From: Treponema sp.
GTDB lineage: Bacteria > Spirochaetota > Spirochaetia > Treponematales > Breznakiellaceae
DNA: 35,013 nt
Assembly (NCBI GenBank): GCA_031279975.1
Contig: JAITHL010000082.1
Coordinates: 1 to 35,013 of the forward strand
Direction of reading: 5' to 3'
Within the stretch, counting starts at the first letter, position 1, and every line of letters begins with the position of its first letter. This document shows, in pieces, positions 8,025-16,417 of this stretch. Under the pieces are notes generated by a model. The model ran no database searches. It was given only the letters and a program-made list of their open reading frames with translations, and had not been told where the DNA came from. A program made the position numbers and the translations under genes.

Positions 8025-8055
8025 GATTTAATGAAACAAGGCGGGAAAAGGGAAA

Positions 8056-9087
8056 ATGACGGAAGTTCTGTCCCAGGATGAAATCGATCAGCTTCTCACG
8101 GCGATAAACGCGGGGGACACTCCTGAACATGAGGAGTATAAACCGCCGGTGGAAACCCGGAAGATCAAGATATACGATTTTAAGCGTCCCGATAAATTTT
8201 CAAAGGAACAGATACGCACCATTTCGATAATGCACGAGACCTTTGCCCGCCTAACCACCACCGCCATGTCCGCGAATCTGCGGAGCATGGTGCAGGTGCA
8301 TGTGGCTTCGGTGGATCAGCTCACCTATGAGGAATTCCTCCGGTCCATTCCGACCCCCACAACCCTGGCGATTATCAATATGGACCCCCTCAAGGGGAAC
8401 GCCATACTGGAAATAGACCCGGCCATTTCCTTTTCCATTATCGACCGGCTTTTCGGCGGCGTGGGGGAGGGGACCAAGGGCCAGCATGAGTTGACGGACA
8501 TCGAAAGCGCGGTTATGGAGGGGATCATCGTCCGCATCCTGGGGAATATGCGGGAGGCATGGGCCCAGGTCCTCGATCTGCGGCCCCGGCTGGGGCAGAT
8601 TGAAACCAACCCCCAGTTTGCCCAGATCGTGCCCCCCACGGATATGGTGGTGCTGGTTACCCTGGAAACCAAGGTGGGGGAAGTGGAGGGGATGATGAAT
8701 TTTTGTATCCCCTATTTAACCATCGAGCCGATTATCGGGAAACTTTCCGCTCAATTTTGGTATTCCTCGGTACGCCGGGGGACCACGGCGGAAAATCTTA
8801 ATATTCTTAAGGAAAAGCTGGAAACGGTCGATGTAAATGTAGTAGCCGAAATTGGAAAGATACAGGTTCCTATTAAGGATGTGCTTTCCTTGCGGATCGG
8901 CGATATGATACGCTTGTATAATGTACGGGTAGGGGATCCCTTTGCGCTGAACGTGGGGAACAAGAATAAATTTCTTTGCCGCCCCGGGGTTATCGGCAAA
9001 AAGATGGCGGTTCAGATCGTTAAAAAAACCGCGGAGCTTGAGCAGGATGAATTTGAGGAGCTCGCGGAAGGGGAGGATTTGCTATGA
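8056..9087 (+). CDS. fliM: Flagellar motor switch protein FliM
   Basis: FliM is the C-ring subunit that binds phosphorylated CheY and sets rotation direction. The extreme N-terminus LSQDEIDQLL is the CheY-P docking motif. The middle CheC-like domain, about 45-235, contains the conserved RLFGGVGEG loop that contacts FliG. The C-terminal SPOA domain (about 255-330) contains VDVNVVAEIGKIQVPIKDVL and IGDMIRL. Length 343 aa is typical. The ATG follows GGGAAAAGGGAAA. The stop overlaps fliY by 4 bp (ATGA), giving translational coupling, which suits two partners of the same ring. Confidence 0.96.
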   Translation: MTEVLSQDEIDQLLTAINAGDTPEHEEYKPPVETRKIKIYDFKRPDKFSKEQIRTISIMHETFARLTTTAMSANLRSMVQVHVASVDQLTYEEFLRSIPTPTTLAIINMDPLKGNAILEIDPAISFSIIDRLFGGVGEGTKGQHELTDIESAVMEGIIVRILGNMREAWAQVLDLRPRLGQIETNPQFAQIVPPTDMVVLVTLETKVGEVEGMMNFCIPYLTIEPIIGKLSAQFWYSSVRRGTTAENLNILKEKLETVDVNVVAEIGKIQVPIKDVLSLRIGDMIRLYNVRVGDPFALNVGNKNKFLCRPGVIGKKMAVQIVKKTAELEQDEFEELAEGEDLL

Positions 9088-10148
9088 GCGACGGCGCTCT
9101 TTCTCAGGATGAACTTGACGCCCTGTTGTCCGGGGTGGATACTCCAAATACTGCTTCCGAGGCGCGGCCTGCGGGGGATCTACAGGCGCTTGAGGATTTT
9201 CTCGCCTCAACGGTGGAATCCCTGTCTTCCAATTTATCCGCCATGACCGGCGCCGCGGCGGTCATGCGGGGGCCCAAGGTGGTTTCCACCAACCGGGATA
9301 CCCTGCTGGAAGCCCTTCCCGATACGATTACCGTTGTTAAGGTTGATTTTAGTTCCGGGTTTCCGGGGGAACACCTGTTCTTGATGGCCGAAGGCACCGC
9401 GAAGCTGATCGCCAGCCTCATGAATAAAGAGGAGAATATAACCCTTGATGAGATGGCCCTGTCGGTTATCGGCGAGGCGGTTTCCCAAATGGCGGGTACC
9501 CAGATAACCGCGTTGACCAATAAAACCGGCAATAAATCGATTGCTTCCGTCTCGCCGGAGGTAACGAATGTAACCAAGGCCGTTGCCGCCCTGCCCGGGG
9601 GGGATTTCTTGGAAGCCACCTACGATCTGAGTTTGGGGGAAGAAGCCCATCAGGTATGGGAGGTATACGGTCCAACCGTTTCCGCCGGCATAGTCCAGGC
9701 ATTAAGCGGCGGAACGGCGGCGGAGGCTAGAGCCAGCGCAAAAACTTCGGGCGGCGTGGCGCCCGGCATGGGAGGGATGCAAGGCATGGGTGGTATGATG
9801 GGCGGCGGTATGCCGGGTATGGGGCAACCCACCAATGTACAATCGGTTCAGTTTCCCGGTCTGTCGCCGCAGGCGGCGCCCCAGGAACAGGGAAATATCG
9901 GTCTTATCATGGACGTATACATGGAAATGACCGTGGAATTGGGCAGGACTAAGAAATTAATTAAAGAAATTCTGGGTATGGGGGAGGGGACTATTATCGA
10001 ATTGGATAAACTGGCTGGAGAGCCGGTGGATATATTGGTGAACCATAAACTTATCGCCAAGGGCGAAGTGGTGGTCATTGATGAAAATTTCGGCGTCCGG
10101 GTTACGGAGATCGTTTCCCCCATCGAAAGAATGAGCGATATGGGCTAG
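9084..10148 (+). CDS. fliY: Flagellar motor switch protein FliY (FliN-type, CheC-like domain)
   Basis: FliY combines a CheY-binding peptide, a CheC-like domain and a C-terminal FliN/SPOA domain in the C-ring. The N-terminus ALSQDELDALLSGVD is a second CheY-docking-type motif. The CheC-like region is about 35-210. The SPOA domain is about 272-352 (VYMEMTVELGRTKKLIKEIL to GVRVTEIVSP). Between them is an unusual Met/Gly-rich linker (PGMGGMQGMGGMMGGGMPGM). In CheC-type phosphatases two E-x2-N motifs are catalytic. Here both candidate sites read E-x2-S (TVESLSSN and VIGEAVSQMAG), so CheY-P phosphatase activity is doubtful; that alignment is by eye. The ATGA overlap with fliM couples the two. Confidence 0.92.
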   Translation: MSDGALSQDELDALLSGVDTPNTASEARPAGDLQALEDFLASTVESLSSNLSAMTGAAAVMRGPKVVSTNRDTLLEALPDTITVVKVDFSSGFPGEHLFLMAEGTAKLIASLMNKEENITLDEMALSVIGEAVSQMAGTQITALTNKTGNKSIASVSPEVTNVTKAVAALPGGDFLEATYDLSLGEEAHQVWEVYGPTVSAGIVQALSGGTAAEARASAKTSGGVAPGMGGMQGMGGMMGGGMPGMGQPTNVQSVQFPGLSPQAAPQEQGNIGLIMDVYMEMTVELGRTKKLIKEILGMGEGTIIELDKLAGEPVDILVNHKLIAKGEVVVIDENFGVRVTEIVSPIERMSDMG

Positions 10149-10245
10149 GAAGCGCCGCGTAAGCGGCAGGGAATTGGCGCTTCCCCCGGTTGCGGGTCTT
10201 CCCGCGGCGGGGAAGCGCGAAAAAACAAACGGCCTGCGAGAGGTT
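10148..10245 (+). other. Hairpin cluster between fliY and fliO
   Basis: GGAAGCGCC (10148-10156) pairs with GGCGCTTCC (10176-10184); an alternative inner hairpin is GCCGC gtaa GCGGC (10154-10167). GCGGG tctt CCCGC follows at 10192-10205. A weaker third stem, CTGCGA/TCGCGG, lies near 10233-10249. The AAAAAACAAA after 10219 is on the sense strand and is not a U-tract. The first stem includes the last base of the fliY stop codon. Confidence 0.55.
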
Positions 10246-10295
10246 CGCGGCAGATCACTGCATAGACGGTTAGTTTGTACTTGGGAGGGGCAACA

Positions 10296-10940
10296 CTGAA
10301 TCGAATTTATACCATTATTATTCTATTAGCCGTTACGGGGATTAGGTTTACCGGGGGGATGGTATTCGCCCAGGAAGCTCCCGCAGGGGAGGCTTTGGGC
10401 CGGGAAGAAACCGGCGGAGCGGTGAGCGGGGAGGCCGGTCTTGTCTTGGAAGAAGGGGCGGACGGGGGAATCCCCCAGGGCGGCATTTCGGTCTTTCGGG
10501 TGATCCAAATGGTTCTGGCCCTTGCCTTGGCCGCCGCCGCCGTATACGGGGTGGTGTACTTTTTGCGCCGGGCGGCCCGGCCCCAGGACCGGCGGAATCC
10601 GCATCTGAAAATTCTCAACGCCGCCCATTTGGGTTCCAACCGTTTTGTGTATATTGTCGCGGTAGGCGACAGGGCCTGGCTCCTGGGCGCGGGCGAAGGG
10701 GGCATAGCCCCGATAGCCGAGATCGCCGACCGGGAGCTCATCGACGCGATGCTCTTGGATGATTCCCGCCGGGGGGCCGAAACCGGGGGCTTTTTGGATT
10801 TCAGAACCCTGTTCAGGCGGTTCAGCGGCGGCGGCCCGTCCGGGAACCGCGATTCCCCGAATAGGGGCCCTTCTGTTGAGGACGCCGCTTTTTCGGCGGA
10901 TAATCTGCGGAAAAACCGGGAACGGATTAGGAGGTTGTAG
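10296..10940 (+). CDS. fliO: Flagellar biosynthesis protein FliO/FliZ, probable CTG start
   Basis: FliO is a small membrane protein that helps assemble the FliP-FliQ-FliR export gate. The N-terminus (NRIYTIIILLAVTGIRFTGG, then MVFAQ) looks like a signal sequence. After an acidic periplasmic segment comes one membrane helix (VIQMVLALALAAAAVYGVVYF). The FliO-type cytosolic domain follows (HLKILNAAHLGSNRFVYIVA, then GDRAWLLG). Position directly before fliP supports the call. Start choice: the ORF opens at TTG 10275, but GGGAGGGG lies at 10283-10290 inside that frame, 5 nt before CTG 10296. No ATG precedes the signal sequence. I therefore prefer CTG 10296 (214 aa); TTG 10275 or 10281 have no ribosome-binding site. 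Confidence 0.8.
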   Translation: MNRIYTIIILLAVTGIRFTGGMVFAQEAPAGEALGREETGGAVSGEAGLVLEEGADGGIPQGGISVFRVIQMVLALALAAAAVYGVVYFLRRAARPQDRRNPHLKILNAAHLGSNRFVYIVAVGDRAWLLGAGEGGIAPIAEIADRELIDAMLLDDSRRGAETGGFLDFRTLFRRFSGGGPSGNRDSPNRGPSVEDAAFSADNLRKNRERIRRL

Positions 10941-10942
10941 CG

Positions 10943-11770
10943 ATGAACCGCGCCGGCCCGCTGGTAATCGGGATAGTAACCCTTGCGAGTTTCCTCATCC
11001 CCGTTGCCCCCCTTGCGGCCCAGAACGGCCCCTTCCCCTCTGGAGCCTCCCAGGGAACCATGGGCATCCCCCGGCCCCCCTCGGATCCCGTGGTGCCCTT
11101 TATTGATTTAACCATTCGGAACCCCGAATCGGGCCGGGAAGTCGCCTTTTCCCTCAGGCTCCTCCTCCTGATTACGATACTCTCCCTGGCCCCGGGCTTT
11201 ATCATACTGACCACCAGTTTTCTGCGGATCGCCATTGTCTTTGATTTTATTAAGCGGGCCTTGTCCCTCCAGCAGGTTCCGCCCAACCAGGTCATCATGG
11301 GCATATCCCTCTTTTTAACCGTCTTTATTATGTGGCCGACCTTTGAGACCGTGTATGATAAGGCCCTTAAGCCCCTGGCCGACGGGAATATATCGGTGGC
11401 CGGGGCGTACCGGGAGGCGGAAACCCCGCTGCGGCTCTTCATGTACCGCCAAATGGCGGGGAAGCCCGGCACTATCCGGCTTTTTATGGCCATGCGGGGC
11501 CTTGATAAGCCGAATACCCTGGCGGATGTGCCGACCTATGTGCTGATCCCCGCGTTTATTCTGAATGAGCTTACCGTGGCTTTTAAAATAGGCATTTTGC
11601 TTTTTATTCCCTTTATCATTATTGACATGGTGGTGGCCAGCGCCCTCATGTCTATGGGTATGATTATGCTGCCCCCGATTATGATTTCCATGCCCTTTAA
11701 ACTCATTCTCTTTATTCTGGTTGACGGGTGGGGGCTTTTAACGGATCAGCTGGTTCGTTCCTTTGTATAG
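10943..11770 (+). CDS. fliP: Flagellar export gate protein FliP
   Basis: FliP forms the helical core of the flagellar type III export gate together with FliQ and FliR. It has a cleavable signal peptide (about 1-26, ending LAAQ). Family motifs follow: LLLITILSLAPGFIILTTSF, LRIAIVFDFIKRALSLQQVP, PNQVIMGISLFLTVFIMWPT and DMVVASALMSMGMIMLPP. The end, LILFILVDGWGLLTDQLVRS, is also standard. Length 275 aa fits. AGGAGG lies 8 nt before the ATG, and the start is 2 bp after the fliO stop. Confidence 0.96.
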   Translation: MNRAGPLVIGIVTLASFLIPVAPLAAQNGPFPSGASQGTMGIPRPPSDPVVPFIDLTIRNPESGREVAFSLRLLLLITILSLAPGFIILTTSFLRIAIVFDFIKRALSLQQVPPNQVIMGISLFLTVFIMWPTFETVYDKALKPLADGNISVAGAYREAETPLRLFMYRQMAGKPGTIRLFMAMRGLDKPNTLADVPTYVLIPAFILNELTVAFKIGILLFIPFIIIDMVVASALMSMGMIMLPPIMISMPFKLILFILVDGWGLLTDQLVRSFV

Positions 11771-11922
11771 GAGCCGGGAAACGTTGCTGAACGTCAAGGC
11801 GGGCAGCGCTTCCCTTGGGAAGCGCTGAATAATTCAATCGGGATTGCGGACCTAAGGTCCCGAAGTCCATTTAATCAGCGTTGCCGAGGGGAGGGCAGGT
11901 TGGGTCCCCTAGGAGGTGTAGG
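11771..11922 (+). other. Intergenic region fliP-fliQ with three small hairpins
   Basis: No gene is seen in these 152 bp. ACGTT GCTG AACGT sits at 11781-11794. An 11-bp perfect stem CAGCGCTTCCC/GGGAAGCGCTG with a 2-nt loop sits at 11804-11827. GGACC TAA GGTCC sits at 11848-11860. The segment CGCTGAATAATT (11823-11834) is the reverse complement of bases 98-109 of the window, and TCAGCGTTGCC (11875-11885) repeats bases 104-114. That suggests fragments of one dispersed repeat family. The region ends with AGGAGG before fliQ. Confidence 0.6.
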
Positions 11923-12192
11923 ATGAGTATTGGCGAGATTACGGCGCTGCTCCGGGGGGGCATACTGGAGGTTCTGTTTTTAGCCGCGCCCTTACTGCTT
12001 TCCGCCCTCCTGGTGGGGCTTATTGTGGCTATATTTCAAGCCACCACCTCGATCCAGGAGCAGACCTTGACCTTTGTGCCGAAAATTATCGCCATATTGC
12101 TGGTGTTGGGATTCCTGGGGGGATGGATGTTCACCTCCCTGGGGGATTATACGGTGCAGCTTTTTAAAATGATCCCCCGCATGGCCCGGTGA
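11923..12192 (+). CDS. fliQ: Flagellar export gate protein FliQ
   Basis: FliQ is the small two-helix subunit of the flagellar export gate. After ATG the protein reads MSIGEITALLRGGILEVLF, with two hydrophobic helices (about 14-38 and 53-72). Between them is the family motif GLIVAIFQATTSIQEQTLTF, followed by VPKIIAILL. At 89 aa the length is standard. The ORF track extends upstream to TTG 11881, but AGGAGG at 11911-11916, 6 nt before ATG 11923, decides the start. Confidence 0.95.
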   Translation: MSIGEITALLRGGILEVLFLAAPLLLSALLVGLIVAIFQATTSIQEQTLTFVPKIIAILLVLGFLGGWMFTSLGDYTVQLFKMIPRMAR

Positions 12193-12235
12193 CCGGGCGG
12201 GGATGCGGTTATGCTGGGGGCGGGGAGGATGATGC

Positions 12236-13057
12236 GTGGAAACTGAGGCGGTCCGGGAGATACTTGCCGCGGCGCCTGTTTTTCTCTTGCTTGCGGTCCG
12301 GGCCTTGGGCATGATCGAAACCGCCCCGCTCCTCTCCTCTGAAGCGGTTCCCCAGACGGCAAAAATCGCCTTGGCGGGCTTCGCGGCCTATACGGCCTTT
12401 CCCACCGCCCTCGGCGCCTTCCCCCCCCTGGACGAGGCTTCCCTGTTCAACGTTCATTTTCTCTTGCTGATTATCGGCGAGGGGGTTATCGGCGTTATCA
12501 CCGGCTTTTTTATGAGCCTGGTGTTTGCCGCTTTTTCCACCGCCGGCCAGTTCTTTTCCCTGCAAATGGGTTTTGGTGCGTCAGAAACCTATGATCCCCT
12601 TTCCCAGGTGGAAAACCCCTTGATGGGCCAGTACCTGAACCTGGTGGCCATGCTGGTATTCCTGTCCATCGGGGGGTTACAGGAGCTGTTCTTGGGAGGC
12701 TTTTGGCGGTCCGCCCAATCGTTGAACATCCTTTCCCTGGTGGCGGGGCGGGAAGCCCTGGGGAAGATGCTGTTTTCCGGCCTGGGAAGGCTCTTTCTGG
12801 ACGCCATTATCATTGCCATGCCCATATTGGCGACCCTGTTCCTGACCTCCCTGTCCACCGGCCTGATTTCCAAGGCGGCGCCCCAGATCAATCTCCTGTC
12901 CGAAGGGTTTCCCATATCAATTACGGTGGCCTTTATCCTCATCGCCGTTACCATGCCCTTTATGATCCAGGCGTTTATGCGGGTCATCGAGGCGGGCTTT
13001 CAGTCCTTTGCCGCCCTCTATACGCGGATCGGCGCGCAAATCGGGGCGCCCCCGTGA
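12236..13057 (+). CDS. fliR: Flagellar export gate protein FliR
   Basis: FliR completes the FliPQR export-gate helix. The 273-aa protein is almost entirely hydrophobic, with about six membrane segments. It carries family features such as LRAEVxQ-like helices replaced here by AVFLLLAVRALGMIETAPLL-type sequence, GVITGFFMSLVFAAFSTAGQ, MGFGASETYDPLSQ and LNLVAMLVFLSIGGLQELF. GTG 12236 is preceded by GGGAGG about 9 nt upstream; the nearby ATGATG is out of frame and closes after five codons. The last codons overlap a GTG of flhB (GTGA), suggesting coupled translation. Confidence 0.93.
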   Translation: METEAVREILAAAPVFLLLAVRALGMIETAPLLSSEAVPQTAKIALAGFAAYTAFPTALGAFPPLDEASLFNVHFLLLIIGEGVIGVITGFFMSLVFAAFSTAGQFFSLQMGFGASETYDPLSQVENPLMGQYLNLVAMLVFLSIGGLQELFLGGFWRSAQSLNILSLVAGREALGKMLFSGLGRLFLDAIIIAMPILATLFLTSLSTGLISKAAPQINLLSEGFPISITVAFILIAVTMPFMIQAFMRVIEAGFQSFAALYTRIGAQIGAPP

Positions 13058-14238
13058 TCCCCGGTTCCGCGGGGCCCGGTTTGCGCCCTGAACTATTCGA
13101 CGCCCCCTACCGTAACGCCCTTGCCATGGACCTCCAGTGGTTTGCCGCGGAGGATGAGGGGCGTACCGAGGATCCCTCGGAGTATAAGATACAGAAGGCC
13201 CGGGAAGAAGGGCGGGTGGCGAAGAGCCAGGAACTGATAGGCGCCCTGGTGCTCCTGCTCCCCGCGCTGGCCGTCCTGTTCTTGGCCCCCTATCTCCTGC
13301 GGACCTGCGTGGAAATGCTCCGGTTCTTTTTTACCCGGGTTACGGAGCTTGACCCGGTGAAGGACCGGAAGATATTTGGGATACTGGTGGGGTATTTTAT
13401 CCGCCTGGGCCTTCCCATCGCGGGGGTGTCCATGGTTGCGGCGGTTTTTGCCAATGTGGTCCAAACCGGGTTCCTCTTTACCGTTAAACCCCTGATCCCC
13501 AACTTCTCCCGGATCGTCCCCCGGTTTGGGCAGTACTTTCAGCGCACCCTGTTTTCCCTGGACGGGCTGTTCAATTTCGCCAAATCTCTGGTAAAAATGG
13601 CCGTCATCGGCGGGACGGCCTTTTTCTGCATCCGGTCGAAGTTCGAGCGGCTGGTGAATCTGCAAACCATGTCTCTTTGGCAGGGGGTGTCCCTGACCGG
13701 CTCCCTGGCGGCAAGCATGTTGATCATCTGCGCCCTGTTGCTTATCCTCCTTTCCATTCCAGATTACCTGTTCCAGCGCTGGCGCTACCGGGAATCCCTC
13801 AAGATGAGCAAGGAGGAAGTGAAGGAAGAGCGGAAGATGTATGAGGGGGACCCCCAGATACGGGCGCGGCTCCGGCAGCGGATGCGGGAGATCATGACCC
13901 GGAATATGATAGCCAATGTGCCCAAGGCGGACGTGCTCATTACCAACCCGACCCATTACGCGGTGGCCTTGGAATACCGCGCGGAAACCATGCGGGCGCC
14001 CCGGATAAGCGCTAAAGGGGCGGACGCGATGGCCTTCCGGCTCCGCCGTATCGCCGAAGAGCACGGGGTTCCCTGGGTGGAAAACCGGCCCCTGGCCCGG
14101 GCCCTGTACGCGGAAACCGAGGTGGGGGACGAAGTCCCCATGGCCTATTGGAGCGCGGTGGCCGCTGTCTTGAGCAAGGTAATGAAGATCAACGAGGAAC
14201 GCCGGAACGCGGCGGCCCGGATGGAAGCCGGGGGATAG
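13054..14238 (+). CDS. flhB: Flagellar export switch protein FlhB
   Basis: FlhB is the autocleaving switch that changes export from hook to filament substrates after FliK signalling. Core motifs are DEGRTEDPSEYKIQKAREEG at the N-terminus, four membrane helices, a charged linker (KMSKEEVKEERKMYEGDP) and the cleavage site NPTH (N298 from GTG 13054, N274 from ATG 13126). The C-terminal end is shaped by GVPWVENRPLARALYAETEV. The start is uncertain. GTG 13054 overlaps the fliR stop; TTG 13081 and ATG 13126 (MDLQWFAAED) are alternatives. I keep GTG because the intervening PELFDAPYRNALAMDLQWF looks protein-like. The upstream ORF extension to 12703 runs inside fliR and is a frame artefact. Confidence 0.92.
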   Translation: MIPGSAGPGLRPELFDAPYRNALAMDLQWFAAEDEGRTEDPSEYKIQKAREEGRVAKSQELIGALVLLLPALAVLFLAPYLLRTCVEMLRFFFTRVTELDPVKDRKIFGILVGYFIRLGLPIAGVSMVAAVFANVVQTGFLFTVKPLIPNFSRIVPRFGQYFQRTLFSLDGLFNFAKSLVKMAVIGGTAFFCIRSKFERLVNLQTMSLWQGVSLTGSLAASMLIICALLLILLSIPDYLFQRWRYRESLKMSKEEVKEERKMYEGDPQIRARLRQRMREIMTRNMIANVPKADVLITNPTHYAVALEYRAETMRAPRISAKGADAMAFRLRRIAEEHGVPWVENRPLARALYAETEVGDEVPMAYWSAVAAVLSKVMKINEERRNAAARMEAGG

Positions 14239-14249
14239 GAGTATAAGGT

Positions 14250-16352
14250 ATGGCGGATATTGCCCAATCAAACCGGATGAACAACCTATTTGGAAACCGG
14301 CGGGATATTTTTCTCGCCGCCGCGGTGGTGGCGGTGGTGATCATGCTGATTGTCCCCCTGCCCACGGTGCTGCTGGACGCCTTCATGGCCCTCAATGTGG
14401 TCCTTTCGCTCCTTATCCTCCTCATCGTCCTGTACACCAGGAAGCCCACCGATTTCAGCGTTTTTCCCACGCTCCTCTTGGTGGTTACGGTGTTCGGCCT
14501 GGCTCTGAATGTTTCATCCACCCGGCTCATCCTAACCCAGGGGGCGCGGTTTAACGGGCGGATGATCCGGGCCTTTGCCACCTTTGTGGTCGGTTCCGGG
14601 GGGACCGACGGGCTGGTGGTGGGGTTCATCATCTTTATCGTGATCATCGCGGTGCAGGCCATCGTGATAACCAAGGGGGCCACCCGCATTGCCGAGGTTG
14701 CCGCCCGCTTTGCCTTGGACGCCATGCCGGGCAAACAGATGGCGGTGGAAGCGGAGTACAATTCCGGGGCCATTACCGAAGAAGAAGCCCAGAAACGGAA
14801 GAACGATCTCCAGCGGGAGGTGGATTTTTACGGGGCCATGGACGGTTCCAGTAAATTCGTTTCCGGGAACGTAAAGGTCGGCATTTTGATCACCGTGGTG
14901 AATATCCTGGGGGGCGTCATCATCGGCATGGTCTTACGGGGGGAACAATTCTCCGCCGCGGCGCTGACCTATATCAGTTTTTCCATCGGCGACGGGCTCC
15001 TGTCCCAATTTCCCGCCCTCCTGGTTTCCACCGCCACGGGCATCATCGTTACCCGCTCGGTCTCCAACGGAACCTTCTCGGATGATGTAAGCGCCCAGTT
15101 TGCCAAGGATGAGCGGGTGTTCTGGATCGGCGCCCTGGTGCTGGGGGGCTTTGCCCTGCTTCCGGGCTTCCCCTGGTATGTGCTCATCCCCCTGGCCCTG
15201 CTCCTGGCTTTCACAGCCTTCCGCATCGGGCGGGACAAGAAGGCCAAAGCGGAGTTTGCCGAGACCCAGGCGGCGAAAACCGCGGACGCCAAAAAGTCCA
15301 AGGGGGAAAGCGGCGATATACCGCCCATAGAGCCCCTGGACCCCCTGTCCCTGGAGCTGGGGTACGGCCTTATCCCCCTGGTGGATAAGGACAAGGGGGC
15401 GGAACTGCTGGATCGTATCCAGCGGATACGCCGGGAATCGGCCCTGGACTTGGGGCTGGTCATACCGCGGATACGGATTATTGATAATATGCGCCTTGAA
15501 CCTTCGGAGTATTGTTTTAAAATCAAAGGGGTTGATATGGGCCGGGGTAAGATACGCATGGGGTACTACCTCTGTATTAATCCCGGGGGGGTGCAGGAGG
15601 AGCTTTCCGGGGAAAAAACCAAGGACCCCGCCTTCGGCCTTCCCGCCCTGTGGGTAAACGAAGACCGGCGGGATGAGGCGGAACGGGCCGGGTATACGGT
15701 GGTTGATCCCCCGTCTATTATCGCCACCCATTTAACGGAGATCATTAAGCACTACGCGCCGGAAATTCTGGGGCGGCAGGAAACCCAGAAGGCGCTGGAA
15801 AACCTCAAGAAGGATTATCCCGCGGTGGTGGAGGAAACTCAGAAGCATCTGAGTTTGGGCGAAATCCAGAAGGTGCTCCAGGCGCTGTTGCGGGAACGGG
15901 TGTCCATCCGCAATATGGTGGCTATCCTGGAAGCCCTGGCGGACTTCGGCCCCGTTACCCGGGATACGTCCTTCCTCGCCGAAAAAGCCCGGCAAGCCCT
16001 GGGCCGGCAGATATGTTTGCAGTATGCGGACGACGACCGGGTCCTGCGGGTTTTGACCTTGGAACAGTCCCTGGAACAGAAGATCATCGACAGCCGGCTG
16101 GAGACAGCCTCCGGGGTTATCGCCGCCTTGGACCCCCCGCTCCAGCGGACGTGGATCAAGGCCCTGTCCCGTTCGGCGGCCGCGGTGCATGAACAGGGGT
16201 GGATACCGGTTATTCTCTGTTCTGAACAGGCCCGCGCCCTGGTAAAAACGTCCTGCGAACGGGAATTGCCGGATCAGGCGGTGCTTTCGGTGCCGGAAAT
16301 CGTGCCGGATATTACGGTTGAAGCGATTGGGGAAATACGGCTTGATAAATAA
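14250..16352 (+). CDS. flhA: Flagellar export protein FlhA
   Basis: FlhA is the nonameric export-gate ring that uses the proton-motive force and docks chaperone-substrate complexes. The 700-aa length is normal. The N-terminal half has eight membrane segments and the FHIPEP signature region (PTDFSVFPTLLLVVTVFGLA, then LNVSSTRLILT), with RFALDAMPGKQMAVEAEYNS in the cytoplasmic loop. The C-terminal domain begins after a Lys/Ala-rich linker (KAKAEFAETQAAKTADAKKS) and runs through PLSLELGYGLIPLVD to the end. TAGGAG precedes the ATG. It lies 11 bp after flhB and is followed by a hairpin. Confidence 0.96.
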   Translation: MADIAQSNRMNNLFGNRRDIFLAAAVVAVVIMLIVPLPTVLLDAFMALNVVLSLLILLIVLYTRKPTDFSVFPTLLLVVTVFGLALNVSSTRLILTQGARFNGRMIRAFATFVVGSGGTDGLVVGFIIFIVIIAVQAIVITKGATRIAEVAARFALDAMPGKQMAVEAEYNSGAITEEEAQKRKNDLQREVDFYGAMDGSSKFVSGNVKVGILITVVNILGGVIIGMVLRGEQFSAAALTYISFSIGDGLLSQFPALLVSTATGIIVTRSVSNGTFSDDVSAQFAKDERVFWIGALVLGGFALLPGFPWYVLIPLALLLAFTAFRIGRDKKAKAEFAETQAAKTADAKKSKGESGDIPPIEPLDPLSLELGYGLIPLVDKDKGAELLDRIQRIRRESALDLGLVIPRIRIIDNMRLEPSEYCFKIKGVDMGRGKIRMGYYLCINPGGVQEELSGEKTKDPAFGLPALWVNEDRRDEAERAGYTVVDPPSIIATHLTEIIKHYAPEILGRQETQKALENLKKDYPAVVEETQKHLSLGEIQKVLQALLRERVSIRNMVAILEALADFGPVTRDTSFLAEKARQALGRQICLQYADDDRVLRVLTLEQSLEQKIIDSRLETASGVIAALDPPLQRTWIKALSRSAAAVHEQGWIPVILCSEQARALVKTSCERELPDQAVLSVPEIVPDITVEAIGEIRLDK

Positions 16353-16353
16353 C

Positions 16354-16383
16354 GTTGCCCGGAAATTGAAGTTTCCGGACAAC
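16354..16383 (+). other. Hairpin between flhA and flhF
   Basis: GTTG-C-CCGGAAA (16354-16365) pairs with TTTCCGG-A-CAAC (16372-16383) with one C/A mismatch and a 6-nt loop. Its position 2 nt after the flhA stop resembles a 3'-end stabiliser. There is no U-tract. Confidence 0.55.
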
Positions 16384-16417
16384 CCTAATAAACAGGCCCG
16401 CAGGAGCGTATATACAA

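Noticed and set aside
12703-13053. Upstream extension of the flhB ORF to GTG 12703
   Set aside because: It overlaps fliR in another frame with unnatural composition. FlhB homologues begin near MDLQWF or shortly before.
13093-14271. 392-aa minus-strand ORF opposite flhB
   Set aside because: It is antisense to the full FlhB frame, has low-complexity Gly/His/Pro-rich sequence and no family match. It is a shadow of GC-rich codons.
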